From Paenibacillus xylanexedens (GTDB lineage Bacteria; Bacillota; Bacilli; Paenibacillales; Paenibacillaceae), in contig NZ_VEBF01000010.1 in NCBI RefSeq assembly GCF_007676705.1, positions 62,001 through 126,000 of the forward strand: a stretch of DNA of 64,000 bases, written 5' to 3'. The position numbers and the translations under genes are program-made. The notes beneath the pieces are model-generated. The model was not told where the DNA came from, searched no databases, and was given only the letters and a program-made list of their open reading frames with translations. Positions 25,424-34,814 of this stretch are shown one piece after another. Position 1 is the first letter of the stretch. The number at the start of each line of letters is the position of its first letter.

Positions 25424-26719
25424 ATGAAATTAGCCATTATTGCAGATGATTTGACCGGTGCCAATGACAGCGGGGTGCAGCTTGCCCGTCATGGCTTGAA
25501 GACCAGTGTTCTTTTTAATATGGATGAAAGCCCTCTTACACGTTACGATGCCGTCGTCTTTGATACAGATAGTCGTTCCATATCCTCGCAGGAAGCGTAT
25601 GACCGTGTATATCGGGCTGCTGAATTGCTGACGAACAACGGATATGAGACGATTTTCAAAAAAATGGACTCCACCATGCGTGGCAATATCGGCATCGAGA
25701 TTGATGCTGTATATGATGTCGTAAAGCCGGACTTTATGATGATTGCCCCGGGTTATCCAAAAAATAACCGGACGATATTGGAAGGAATTCATTACCTGAA
25801 CGGCGTTCCGCTGGCAGATACTGAAATTGCCCATGATCCGAAGACACCTGTAACGATTTCCTACCTTCCCGACTTGTTGAAACAACAGACCAAGTACGAA
25901 GTTGGCGAGATCACCGTCGCCGATCTGGAAGCTGGGCAGAATCATATTCGCACCAAGCTAGAACATTTGAAAACAAATAACATCCCGTATGTAATGGTGG
26001 ACTCCACCGAAGAAAGACATCTGGAACTGATTCTGCAGATGACTCGCGAGTTGGAGTATACCTTTACTTGGGCAGGTTCGGCGGGCATTGCCAATTACCT
26101 CCCCGCACATTACGAGTTGGAATCCAGGGCTGCGTCACTTGATATCCCGGAGAATTCCGGTCCAATCTTAACAGTGGTCGGCAGCGTGAACAAAAACTCC
26201 CGCGAGCAGCTGCATCGCTTGATGCGCAATTCCCGCGTAGCTTCAATCTCCTTCCATTCTTTCAAAGCGGTATCCGCAACCGCAGACCGCGCGGAAGAGA
26301 TGGAACGTGTCTATAACGAGGTCCGAGACAAAGCCCTGGAAGGACAAGATGTTGTCCTCTACTCCACCGCTGAACAGGTGGATATTGAACTGGCACGGGC
26401 AACGGGCGAAATTCGCGGTCTCAATCACACGGAAGTCAGCAATGAAATTGTACTTGCGATGGGTGAGATCTGTGCCAGACTTCTGGAAGAGGGACTTTTC
26501 AAAGGGGTATCCATGACCGGCGGCGATACAGCTAAACAAATCTGTCTGAAATGGAATATTAGCGGCTTCGAGCTGCTGGATGAGCTTGAAATCGGCGTGC
26601 CGATCTCCAAGTTTATCGGGATTGATGATCTGCATGTGATTACCAAGGCAGGCGGATTCGGTAAACCGGATGTCTTTATCCATGCGATTCAAAAATTAAA
26701 AGGGGGTATTCTCGTATGA
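25424..26719 (+). CDS. four-carbon acid sugar kinase (DUF1537 family)
   Basis: 431 residues. The N-terminal substrate domain starts KLAIIADDLTGANDSGVQLA with KKMDSTMRGNIG near 80; the C-terminal nucleotide-binding domain holds LTVVGSVNKNSREQL and GVSMTGGDTAKQIC. Characterised members phosphorylate D-threonate, D-erythronate or related acids at the 4-OH. The ATG at 25424 has AAGGAGGG upstream; an in-frame start at 25400 does not. The stop overlaps the next ATG by four bases, coupling it to the PdxA-type dehydrogenase that would oxidise the product. Confidence 0.9.
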   Translation: MKLAIIADDLTGANDSGVQLARHGLKTSVLFNMDESPLTRYDAVVFDTDSRSISSQEAYDRVYRAAELLTNNGYETIFKKMDSTMRGNIGIEIDAVYDVVKPDFMMIAPGYPKNNRTILEGIHYLNGVPLADTEIAHDPKTPVTISYLPDLLKQQTKYEVGEITVADLEAGQNHIRTKLEHLKTNNIPYVMVDSTEERHLELILQMTRELEYTFTWAGSAGIANYLPAHYELESRAASLDIPENSGPILTVVGSVNKNSREQLHRLMRNSRVASISFHSFKAVSATADRAEEMERVYNEVRDKALEGQDVVLYSTAEQVDIELARATGEIRGLNHTEVSNEIVLAMGEICARLLEEGLFKGVSMTGGDTAKQICLKWNISGFELLDELEIGVPISKFIGIDDLHVITKAGGFGKPDVFIHAIQKLKGGILV

Positions 26720-27717
26720 AACCTACAATTGGAATTACGATGGGCGACGCAGCAGGTATTGGACCGGAGATTATTATGAAAGCACTGGGTCATCAAGAGA
26801 TGTACGATCAGTGCAATCCACTCGTTATCGGTGATGCGAAGATTCTGGAGCGTGTGTTGCCAGTCATCGGCTCAAGTCTGAACGTTAATGCGATTCAAGA
26901 GCCTTCTGAAGCCAAGTATGAATTCGGTACTGTAGATGTGATTGATCTGAACCTCGTTCCTGCGGATCTGGAATACGGTAAAGTATCTGCCGTGGCTGGG
27001 GATGCAGCATTCCAGTTTCTCGCCAAAGCCATTGATCTTGCCAAAAAACAGCAGATTCACTCCATCTGCACCGCGCCTTTGAACAAAGAAGCTCTGCATC
27101 AGGGTGGGCACCTGTATCCGGGGCACACCGAGATTCTGGCGGACCTGACGGATACGCAGGACTTCTCGATGATGCTGACCACGCCGAATCTGCGCGTTAT
27201 TCACCTGACAACACACATGGGTCTGATCGATGCCATTGCGAGTATTAACCCGGAAAGAACCTACACCGTTGTGAAGCTTGCTCATGATACGTTGAAAAAA
27301 GCAGGCTTTGAGAATCCGCGCGTTGCCGTATGCGGAATCAATCCTCATGCCGGGGAGAACGGCTTGTTCGGTAATGGAGAAGAAGAAGAGAAACTGCAGC
27401 CCGGCATTGAGCGTGCGCAGCAGGAAGGCATTAACGTCGTTGGTCCACTCCCGGCGGACACTCTCTTCTTCCGCGCTGGTCGCGGCGACTTCGATATCGT
27501 CGTAGCCTGCTACCACGACCAAGGCCACGCACCGATCAAGGTGATGGGCATCGAGGAAGGCGTGAACATCACCGTTGGCCTGAAAGGCGGTATCATCCGT
27601 ACGTCTGTCGACCACGGTACAGCCTTCGATATCGCCGGCAAAAACATCGCCGATGATAAAAGCATGCTGGCTGCCATCCGCTCTGCTATTGAGCTGGCAC
27701 CAAAGGATCAAGTTTAA
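26716..27717 (+). CDS. pdxA: PdxA-family 4-phospho-acid dehydrogenase (PdxA2 type)
   Basis: 333 residues. ITMGDAAGIGPEIIMKAL at the start, metal-ligand His in GGHLYPGHTEILADL near 130, THMGLIDA near 158 and YHDQGHAPIKVMG near 260 are PdxA marks. True PdxA serves vitamin B6 synthesis, but PdxA2 paralogues next to DUF1537 kinases oxidise and decarboxylate 4-phospho-threonate or erythronate to dihydroxyacetone phosphate. Its overlap with the kinase gene supports the catabolic role. A terminator follows about 90 bp downstream. Confidence 0.9.
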   Translation: MKPTIGITMGDAAGIGPEIIMKALGHQEMYDQCNPLVIGDAKILERVLPVIGSSLNVNAIQEPSEAKYEFGTVDVIDLNLVPADLEYGKVSAVAGDAAFQFLAKAIDLAKKQQIHSICTAPLNKEALHQGGHLYPGHTEILADLTDTQDFSMMLTTPNLRVIHLTTHMGLIDAIASINPERTYTVVKLAHDTLKKAGFENPRVAVCGINPHAGENGLFGNGEEEEKLQPGIERAQQEGINVVGPLPADTLFFRAGRGDFDIVVACYHDQGHAPIKVMGIEEGVNITVGLKGGIIRTSVDHGTAFDIAGKNIADDKSMLAAIRSAIELAPKDQV

Positions 27718-27802
27718 GAGTAGCCTTTATACGCATATGAGAGCACAAGAATGAGTTTGGTCGTGAGACCATTTCTAGGTAAACGTATCTTTATATAGAA
27801 GG

Positions 27803-27845
27803 AAAAAGGCACTCCCTTTGTAACTTAGAGGGTTTGCCTTTTTTG
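27803..27845. terminator. bidirectional terminator between pdxA and the AraC gene
   Basis: AAAAAGGCA-CTCCC ... GAGGG-TTTGCCTTTTTT: stem with A-rich and T-rich flanks, able to stop both convergent genes. Confidence 0.8.
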
Positions 27846-27924
27846 TATGTCCTCTACACATCCTTGGCTGTCGCGATTTATGCAGCACATCTCCACGGAT
27901 ATCTCCAGATCATCCCGCTTCATT

Positions 27925-28851
27925 TCAGCGCTCAGGTTTACTCATCATGTTCGCCACTGCATCTTCCCTCTGCAGCTGTCTACTTCGGCGATATGCACTC
28001 GGTGACATGCCATTCAGCTTATTGAAAATGCGATTGAATTGAGAGAAGCTGGCGAAGCCACACTGTGATGCAATTACGGTGATTTTTTGGTTAGAGTTCA
28101 GGAGCATTTGTTGGGCGTTGCGAATTCGGGTCATCTGAATATACTCGGTAAACGTAAAGCCTGTGACTTTGTTAAACTGACGGGATAGATGATGAGCACT
28201 CACGAAAAACCGTTTGGAGATCTCTTCAAGCGACAGCTCATTCTGATAATGGCTGTGAATATACGATGCAATGGCATACATCCGCTGCGATATGGACGAA
28301 CCTGTCTCTTCACGAACGTAGCTATTCTCTGCTGAGTATCGATGGATCACACATAGAAACTCAACGAACTTGCTATGAATCGCAACTGATTGAAGTGCAG
28401 AGGGATTCTGTGATAGAGCAAAGATTTCGTTTAAAGGAGCCATTACCGCCTGGCGCCGTTCTTCTGTAAATCGGAATATCGGGATTGGTTCATCAAAAAT
28501 CGAAAACAGTTCTTTGTAACCGCTCTCAAGACCAGAAGTATTACGTGGCATGGCAAAGGTGATCATCAATCGTTTGGGTGGCACTCCCTTGGGATATTGC
28601 GTTTTGTGTAGTAAGGAAGGCCGCAGCAGAACAATATCATAAGGCTGAATCTCGTACAAACTGCCTTCAATGATGTGTGCAGCCGTGCGATCCAGAAGAA
28701 TACAGATTTCATAGAAATCGTGGAAATGCTGAAACTCCATATTCAGTTCATGGGAGCGTTCGTCATAATCCAGATGATAAAAAAGTGAATCTCCAGGCTC
28801 GTTCACATGGATCGCATATCCCTGCTCGTATGCCAAAACCGATTGTGTCAT
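27925..28851 (-). CDS. AraC family transcriptional regulator
   Basis: 308 residues. N-terminal cupin-like sensing domain (HFHDFYEICILLDRTAAHII near residue 45) and a C-terminal double helix-turn-helix from about 200 (LSLEEISKRFFVSAHHLSRQ, then ITVIASQCGFASFSQFNRIF, ending MSPSAYRRSRQ). Divergent from the GH38 alpha-mannosidase with a 200-bp shared upstream region, so it probably senses a sugar and controls that gene. ATG 28851 has AGGGGG 7 nt upstream and is favoured over 28857. Confidence 0.9.
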   Translation of the reverse strand: MTQSVLAYEQGYAIHVNEPGDSLFYHLDYDERSHELNMEFQHFHDFYEICILLDRTAAHIIEGSLYEIQPYDIVLLRPSLLHKTQYPKGVPPKRLMITFAMPRNTSGLESGYKELFSIFDEPIPIFRFTEERRQAVMAPLNEIFALSQNPSALQSVAIHSKFVEFLCVIHRYSAENSYVREETGSSISQRMYAIASYIHSHYQNELSLEEISKRFFVSAHHLSRQFNKVTGFTFTEYIQMTRIRNAQQMLLNSNQKITVIASQCGFASFSQFNRIFNKLNGMSPSAYRRSRQLQREDAVANMMSKPER

Positions 28852-28974
28852 GGACATGCCCCCTATCCCGATTCTAATGAGTTTATTTTAGCATGAAATG
28901 CAATAAAAAGACGTTATTTTCAGCATACAATACGTAGTTTCGCCCATTTCTCTTTTGGTATGATAAAGATAATA

Positions 28975-28989
28975 TGTTAGCGCTTGCAT
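28975..28989 (-). promoter_or_regulatory. cre (CcpA) site between the AraC and alpha-mannosidase genes
   Basis: Minus strand ATGCAAGCGCTAACA satisfies every position of WTGNAANCGNWNNCW and is close to palindromic. It lies 61 bp before the alpha-mannosidase start and 124 bp before the AraC start. Confidence 0.75.
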
Positions 28990-29050
28990 TAACATTGATC
29001 CAACAACGACTACAGCCTGTACTTACTATAAACCGAGGTGGGAAACCAAC

Positions 29051-32000
29051 ATGAAAATGAATTCCTTGTATACTCGAATCCATACCATTGTGAAACACTT
29101 GGGACGTGCACGACTGACCTCCAAGACATATATACCCGAGCTTTATCATAAAGAAAGTGGTTACCATTCCTGGGAACTGGTTCATGAGGACCCTTCCTCC
29201 TGGAACGTGTTTCGTAAAGGGGATGGCTGGGGCGGTAAGGATGTACACAGCTGCTTCAAAACCCGGATTCGCGTCCCGGATCATATGGAAGGAAAAAAAG
29301 TCGTTTGTACCATCGTCACTGGTGCTGATGATATCTGGAACTATGATAATCCGCAATTCTTGGCATTTCTGAATGGGGAATTGATCTGCGGTCTGGACGT
29401 TAACCATACGGAGATTGACCTGACACCCGCTGCGGTAAAAGGTGAAGAATTCGAACTGGCACTCTATGCGTACTGTAGTACTTCGGCAGCGGATGTCTTT
29501 CTCAATGTATATATTGCCGAGCATCATCAGCCTGTCTCGGACTTATATTACGATCTCAAGGCTGCGCTGGATGCTGCCGACCTGCTTCGTGAGGATGACC
29601 TGGAGCGACTGAAGCTGATTGAACATCTGAATCAGGCGGTAAATTTACTGGATCTACGCCAGGAAAATAGTGCTGCATTTCATGCATCCGTACTGGAAGC
29701 CCGCCTCTATATGCAAAATCACATCTACGGTGAAACTCGCCCTGCGGGTGATCACATCCCTACCGTTCACTGCATCGGTCATACCCATATTGATGTGGCA
29801 TGGCTGTGGACACTGGATCAGACACGGGAAAAGGTCATCCGGAGTTTTGCGAGTGTACTCTACTTGATGGACAAGTTCCCGGAATATACCTTCATGTCCT
29901 CACAGCCTCAGCTGTATGCATACCTGAAAGCCGATTACCCGTCTCTATATGAGAAAATCAAGGAAAAGGTAGCCGAAGGCCGCTGGGAAGCGGAAGGTTC
30001 AATGTGGCTGGAAGCCGATTGTAACCTGATCTCGGGTGAATCCATGATCCGTCAAATTATATACGGAAAGCGTTTCTTCAAGGAAGAATTCGGCGTGGAG
30101 AACCGTGTTCTCTGGCTGCCGGATGTATTTGGTTATAGTGCGGCGATGCCGCAGATTATGCGCAAAAGTGGCATTGATTATTTTATGACAACCAAAATTG
30201 CCTGGAACGATACGAACCAGATTCCGAACGACACCATGTACTGGAGAGGCATTGACGGATCTGAGGTGTTAACCCATTTCATCACAGCGACTGACTATGA
30301 CAAGCATCCTGATTTCAGGCAGCGCCGTTTCGAGACAACCTATAACGGGCGATTCAATGCATCTCAAGTCAAGGGGACATGGCAGCGATACCAGAACAAA
30401 AATATCAATGCAGATGTGTTACAGTGCTACGGCTTCGGCGATGGGGGCGGCGGTCCAACCGAGGAGATGCTGGAGTACGGCAGACGGCTTGAAAAAGGGT
30501 TGCCAGGCGTACCAGACGTGAAACGTACGTTTGTACGAGAGTTCTTCGAGAAGCTGGAACAGAATCTGGACGATGTTCATTCCGTTCCACGCTGGTCGGG
30601 AGAGCTATATCTGGAATACCACCGGGGAACTTACACGTCCATGGCTCGCAACAAACGGTATAACCGGCATAGTGAATTTGCCCTGGCCGATGCCGAACTG
30701 TATTCCATGATTCATCGGGAAGCGGATGCACAAGCAGCTTACCCAACAGAAGCACTGGAGCATGCATGGAAGCTGACAATGCTGAACCAGTTCCATGATA
30801 TTCTGCCAGGCAGCTCCATTGAGCAGGTCTATGTGGATTCGAAGGAGCAATATGAAGAGGTCATTCATGTTACGGATGAGCTGAAGAACAGCGCCCTGAA
30901 CGGCATTGTAAGCAGCATTACGTCTGACGTTGAAGCCATTGTGGTATTCAACACGACCGGCTTCGAGCGGACGGATGTGGTTGAACTGCCTTCTTTTGCG
31001 AGAAATGTGACCGTCTATGATGGTGATCGTTCGGTACCGAGCCAGCGTGCACTGGATGGTGGATTGGTATTCCTCGCTGAAAATGTACCGGCTTCGGGAT
31101 ATAAAACCTTCCGGATCACGGCTGATCTAGCCGACGAACTGGGTGCTGGCGTGTCAGTTGCACAGTGGGAATCGGAACAACGCCACATTCAGACGCCTTG
31201 GTACGACATTCACCTGAATGAAAGTGCCGAGTTCATATCCGTATGGGACAAGCTGGAGGGCCGTGAGCTGCTTCAGTCTGGCAAGCGCGGTAACGTGCTG
31301 CAAGTATTCGAGGATCGACCTGCGGAATACGAGGCGTGGAACATTGACGATTATTATGAACAGCATATGTGGGAGATTAATGACCTGCAGTCGCTGGAGT
31401 GGATTGAAAGTGGGCCAGTGCGTTCCGTGCTTCAAGTGAAGCGACAGTTCCTGGAATCTGTTATTGAGCAGACAATCATCTTCTATGCGCATACGCGCCG
31501 GATCGATTTCCGTACGTTTGTAGACTGGAAGCAGGAACACCTGTTATTGAAGGCCGCCTTCCCACTGGATATTTGGAGTGAGAAAGCGGTCTATGAAATC
31601 CAGTACGGCAACGTGGAGCGTGCTACCCACCGTAATACAAGCTGGGATCAGGCACGATTTGAAGTGTGTGGACAGAAGTGGGCCGATCTGGCGGAGAACG
31701 GATACGGCGCTGCTCTGTTGAACGATTGCAAGTACGGATATGATATTCACAACTCCATCATGCGATTGTCTTTGATCAAAAGTGCCACGTATCCCAATGA
31801 GAACGCCGATAAGGAGCAGCATATGTTCACGTACTCCCTCTATCCGCACAAAGGAGATTTCCGTGAGGGACGTGTCATTCAAGCTGCTTATGATATCAAC
31901 CGCCCTTTGGTTGCCCGTGAAATCGCATCGCAAACCGGTACTTTGCCTGGAGTGTGGTCACTCGCATCGGTTGATCAGGAGAATGTCGTGTTAGAGGTTA

Positions 32001-32224
32001 TCAAAAAAGCCGAGAACAACGATGATATGATCATCCGGATGTACGAAGCACATGGTCGCCGCAGTCGGGCTTCACTTCAGTTGCCTGAGGGATCAGGCTC
32101 AACAGCATATGCTTGTGATCTCTTAGAAAATAACGAAGCGGAATGCATCGTGGAGAATGGCCGGATTTCTTTTGATATCAAACCGTACGAAATTTTAACT
32201 TTCCGTATCCCTGCGGGACAGTAA
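29051..32224 (+). CDS. alpha-mannosidase, GH38
   Basis: 1057 residues, typical for cytoplasmic class II alpha-mannosidases. An N-terminal beta-rich domain precedes the catalytic domain with zinc ligands in HCIGHTHIDVAWLW near 242 and nucleophile Asp in LWLPDVFGYSAAMPQI near 355; MLNQFHDILPGSSIEQVY near 578 holds further zinc-site residues. C-terminal beta-sandwich domains follow. GAGGTGG lies 8 nt before the ATG. Cleaves mannose from imported manno-oligosaccharides or glycans. Controlled probably by the divergent AraC protein and CcpA. Confidence 0.94.
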   Translation: MKMNSLYTRIHTIVKHLGRARLTSKTYIPELYHKESGYHSWELVHEDPSSWNVFRKGDGWGGKDVHSCFKTRIRVPDHMEGKKVVCTIVTGADDIWNYDNPQFLAFLNGELICGLDVNHTEIDLTPAAVKGEEFELALYAYCSTSAADVFLNVYIAEHHQPVSDLYYDLKAALDAADLLREDDLERLKLIEHLNQAVNLLDLRQENSAAFHASVLEARLYMQNHIYGETRPAGDHIPTVHCIGHTHIDVAWLWTLDQTREKVIRSFASVLYLMDKFPEYTFMSSQPQLYAYLKADYPSLYEKIKEKVAEGRWEAEGSMWLEADCNLISGESMIRQIIYGKRFFKEEFGVENRVLWLPDVFGYSAAMPQIMRKSGIDYFMTTKIAWNDTNQIPNDTMYWRGIDGSEVLTHFITATDYDKHPDFRQRRFETTYNGRFNASQVKGTWQRYQNKNINADVLQCYGFGDGGGGPTEEMLEYGRRLEKGLPGVPDVKRTFVREFFEKLEQNLDDVHSVPRWSGELYLEYHRGTYTSMARNKRYNRHSEFALADAELYSMIHREADAQAAYPTEALEHAWKLTMLNQFHDILPGSSIEQVYVDSKEQYEEVIHVTDELKNSALNGIVSSITSDVEAIVVFNTTGFERTDVVELPSFARNVTVYDGDRSVPSQRALDGGLVFLAENVPASGYKTFRITADLADELGAGVSVAQWESEQRHIQTPWYDIHLNESAEFISVWDKLEGRELLQSGKRGNVLQVFEDRPAEYEAWNIDDYYEQHMWEINDLQSLEWIESGPVRSVLQVKRQFLESVIEQTIIFYAHTRRIDFRTFVDWKQEHLLLKAAFPLDIWSEKAVYEIQYGNVERATHRNTSWDQARFEVCGQKWADLAENGYGAALLNDCKYGYDIHNSIMRLSLIKSATYPNENADKEQHMFTYSLYPHKGDFREGRVIQAAYDINRPLVAREIASQTGTLPGVWSLASVDQENVVLEVIKKAENNDDMIIRMYEAHGRRSRASLQLPEGSGSTAYACDLLENNEAECIVENGRISFDIKPYEILTFRIPAGQ

Positions 32225-32278
32225 ACAGAAATTACGCAACATGGAATACTGCAACAATGCTTAATATGCTTCAACAAT

Positions 32279-32322
32279 AAAGGGCTGCCTCCTGTCATAT
32301 CTGACATGGGAGCAGCCCTTCA
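32279..32322. terminator. strong hairpin between the alpha-mannosidase and aldo/keto reductase genes
   Basis: AAGGGCTGC-CT-CC-TGTCA tat CTGACA-T-GG-GA-GCAGCCCTT, a long stem with two small internal loops, 55 bp after one stop and about 10 bp before the other, convergent, stop codon. Confidence 0.75.
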
Positions 32323-32333
32323 TTTGTCGTTCT

Positions 32334-33188
32334 TTAAAATTCTTCATACTCGCTTGGGTCCTGATCCCACAACCGTCCATCCGGACGATTAAATGCAGAG
32401 ATGACCTGCATCTCTTCTGTGCTCAACTCGAAATCGAATATATCGATATTTTCCTGCTGATGCTGCAAGGAGCCAGCTTTCGGAATTGGAATGGAACCCA
32501 GCTGAACATGCCAGCGCAAAATGATCTGGGTTGGCGTTTTGCCATGCGTCTCCGCGATCCGAAGAATGTTCTCATCCTTCAGAATATCCTGTACGGCATC
32601 ATTGCCACGTCCAATCGGACTCCAGGATTCGTTCACGATGCCATGCTTCGTATCCTGTTCCCGCTGATCGGCCTGGTCGAAGAATGGATGCAGCTCAATC
32701 TGATTCAGACTCGGCGCTATTCCCGTTTCCTTAATCAGCCGTTCATTGTGCTCAGGCAAGAAGTTGCTGACTCCAATGGATCGGATATATCCACGTTTTT
32801 TAGCTTCGATCAGTGCTTGCCATGCCTCGACATACATGTCCTTCTTCGGATTGGGCCAGTGAATCAGATACAGGTCGTAATAATCCAGATCCGCTCTGTA
32901 CAGGGATTCCTGGATCGCCACGAGTGCTTTATCATGAGCGTGATAACGCCCCGGCAGCTTCGAGGAAATGAGCAGTTCTTCTCTGGCGATGGAGCTTTGC
33001 TTGATAGCTTTGCCCACTGTTGCCTCATTCTCATAGTTATACGCCGTATCAATTAATCGATAACCCGCATCCATTGCGGACGCGATCGATTTAACGCCTT
33101 CTTCACCTTTTAAACTATAGGTACCAAATCCAATTGCAGGTACTTTCAAACCATCGTTCAATGTGTATTCAGGGATTGTATGATTCAT
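32334..33188 (-). CDS. aldo/keto reductase
   Basis: 284-residue (alpha/beta)8 NADPH-dependent oxidoreductase. Catalytic tetrad regions: Asp/Tyr in RLIDTAYNYENE near 50, Lys in LLISSKLPG near 75 and His in DLYLIHWPNPK near 110; IPIPKAGSLQHQQENIDIF is the cofactor phosphate-binding segment. ATG 33188 is preceded by AAAGGAG at a good distance; the ORF is open further upstream but without a site. Reduces aldehydes or ketones; substrate unknown. Confidence 0.92.
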   Translation of the reverse strand: MNHTIPEYTLNDGLKVPAIGFGTYSLKGEEGVKSIASAMDAGYRLIDTAYNYENEATVGKAIKQSSIAREELLISSKLPGRYHAHDKALVAIQESLYRADLDYYDLYLIHWPNPKKDMYVEAWQALIEAKKRGYIRSIGVSNFLPEHNERLIKETGIAPSLNQIELHPFFDQADQREQDTKHGIVNESWSPIGRGNDAVQDILKDENILRIAETHGKTPTQIILRWHVQLGSIPIPKAGSLQHQQENIDIFDFELSTEEMQVISAFNRPDGRLWDQDPSEYEEF

Positions 33189-33379
33189 GTGGGAACTCTC
33201 CTTTGTGAAAGGTATGCTTCCTATTTTAATGCGACAAAATGACATGTGCTCTCGGTTATCTCTAACCTTTCCTCAAGCGCTTGAATCAATTGTACACCAT
33301 CATCGAGAATCCCTTCGACCTCTCGCTCTGTTCACACGGTAAGTCAACCTCTCTAATAAGAGGAAAGTCGCCTCTTCAT

Positions 33380-34621
33380 TCAAGGGAAGAGATAGGTGGC
33401 TGATAAAGGTCGATTGCCCAAAAATTCTTTGATGGCAGCAGCAGCCCGCTTATACCCGCCAGCATCACGCAGTGTGTTCCCAATCACTCCTGCATGTTCC
33501 CTGTAGGAATCATTGCCGAGCACCTCTAACACCGCGGTTCTCAGTATGTCAGGCGTCAGGTTATTTTTATCCAAGATTACTCCCGCGCCCAACTCCTGTA
33601 TCCGGCCTGCTACACGAGGCTGATCCGAGGTTAAAGGGAGCATGATCATCGGTACATTGTAATACAAAGCCTCACTTGCACTGTTCATGCCAGCATGTGT
33701 CAGGAAAGCATCTACGCACTGCAACACTTCCAGTTGGGGGACATAGGGCCTGATGATGAAATTATCAGGAATGAGATCAGCAATGGGCTCCAAATCGGTA
33801 TCCTTACCAGAAGACAAGATAAACTGCACAGGCAAATCACGAAAGGCCGTAAAGCAAAGCTTATAAAACTCGAGATCTTTATTTAAAATGGTTCCCATCG
33901 AAATATAAACGACCTGCTTATAAAGAGCATGCAGAGATTCATTTGCAAAAGCTGGCGCATCCTTACGAGGAATAATGGACGGGCCAGTGAACACAAAGCT
34001 GTCGTCCAGCTTGTCCCCCATGGGTTGAAAATAGCGGCTTGTATAGACAATCTTCAGTTGTCCTGGATGCCCTGAAAGTTCCGCCAGAGAAGGCGCAGCC
34101 ACATTGAACCGGGAAGCTAATTGTTGAGACATTTCCATAATGCCGTTATATAGCTCCTGGACCTCCTCATTGTCATCCTTCAGATTATGACTACCTGACC
34201 CGAGAGGCTCTACAAAAACAAAGGTACTGGTCGAGCAGATCGTGGGTATCCCCAGCTTTTCGCCCAAAATTTGTCCGCCCCAGCCGATTAAGGAATCAAA
34301 AATTAAATAGTCATAGGTTTCATTTTCGATCAGATTCAGAACATCCGGAATAAACCGTTGAATTATTTTTTTCAAAATCATATATAAGAATTGGTACGGA
34401 TGCTTGATTTCAAATGGCTTCATATTGGGGTTGTTGAGCAGGGTTGCCTCGTTGAAGGAGTAAGCTTTAAATTGAGCACCTAACGCTTCAATCTTCGTCC
34501 GGTATTTTTCAGTACAACAATAGACGACCTCATCTCCGCTCTCTATCAACTCCTTGATTAACCCGAGCGACGGATTGATATGCCCTTCTGCAGGCATCAT
34601 CACAACTAACACACGTGCCAC
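33380..34621 (-). CDS. GT1 family glycosyltransferase (MGT / YjiC type)
   Basis: 413 residues with a GT-B fold. N terminus ARVLVVMMPAEGHINPSLGL, acceptor-binding domain, then VYISMGTIL near 255 and the donor-binding motif HAGMNSASEALYYNVPMIM near 315 with PLTSDQPRVA. Relatives glucosylate small lipophilic acceptors such as flavonoids or macrolides. The start is GTG 34621: GGAGGTGA lies just upstream, inside the longer ATG-started frame at 34648. No partner genes nearby. Confidence 0.88.
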   Translation of the reverse strand: MARVLVVMMPAEGHINPSLGLIKELIESGDEVVYCCTEKYRTKIEALGAQFKAYSFNEATLLNNPNMKPFEIKHPYQFLYMILKKIIQRFIPDVLNLIENETYDYLIFDSLIGWGGQILGEKLGIPTICSTSTFVFVEPLGSGSHNLKDDNEEVQELYNGIMEMSQQLASRFNVAAPSLAELSGHPGQLKIVYTSRYFQPMGDKLDDSFVFTGPSIIPRKDAPAFANESLHALYKQVVYISMGTILNKDLEFYKLCFTAFRDLPVQFILSSGKDTDLEPIADLIPDNFIIRPYVPQLEVLQCVDAFLTHAGMNSASEALYYNVPMIMLPLTSDQPRVAGRIQELGAGVILDKNNLTPDILRTAVLEVLGNDSYREHAGVIGNTLRDAGGYKRAAAAIKEFLGNRPLSATYLFP

Positions 34622-34781
34622 GAAGCTCACCTCCATCAAATTTTCCAATAATCAAAGCTGTGCATTGTATATCCATATGATTGAGAAGATAAAGAAAAAA
34701 TAGAATATGGAAATCAAACCCATATAGATATACTATTAATAATTTCCATTTTTGTAAATGGTACATATGTCACTTTTTAAA

Positions 34782-34807
34782 CAAAAAAAAAGCACCTTTA
34801 CGGTGCT
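34782..34807 (-). terminator. terminator of the MscS-like gene
   Basis: Minus strand AGCACC gtaaa GGTGCT followed by nine T, 8 bp after the stop codon. Confidence 0.9.
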
Positions 34808-34814
34808 TCGGATC

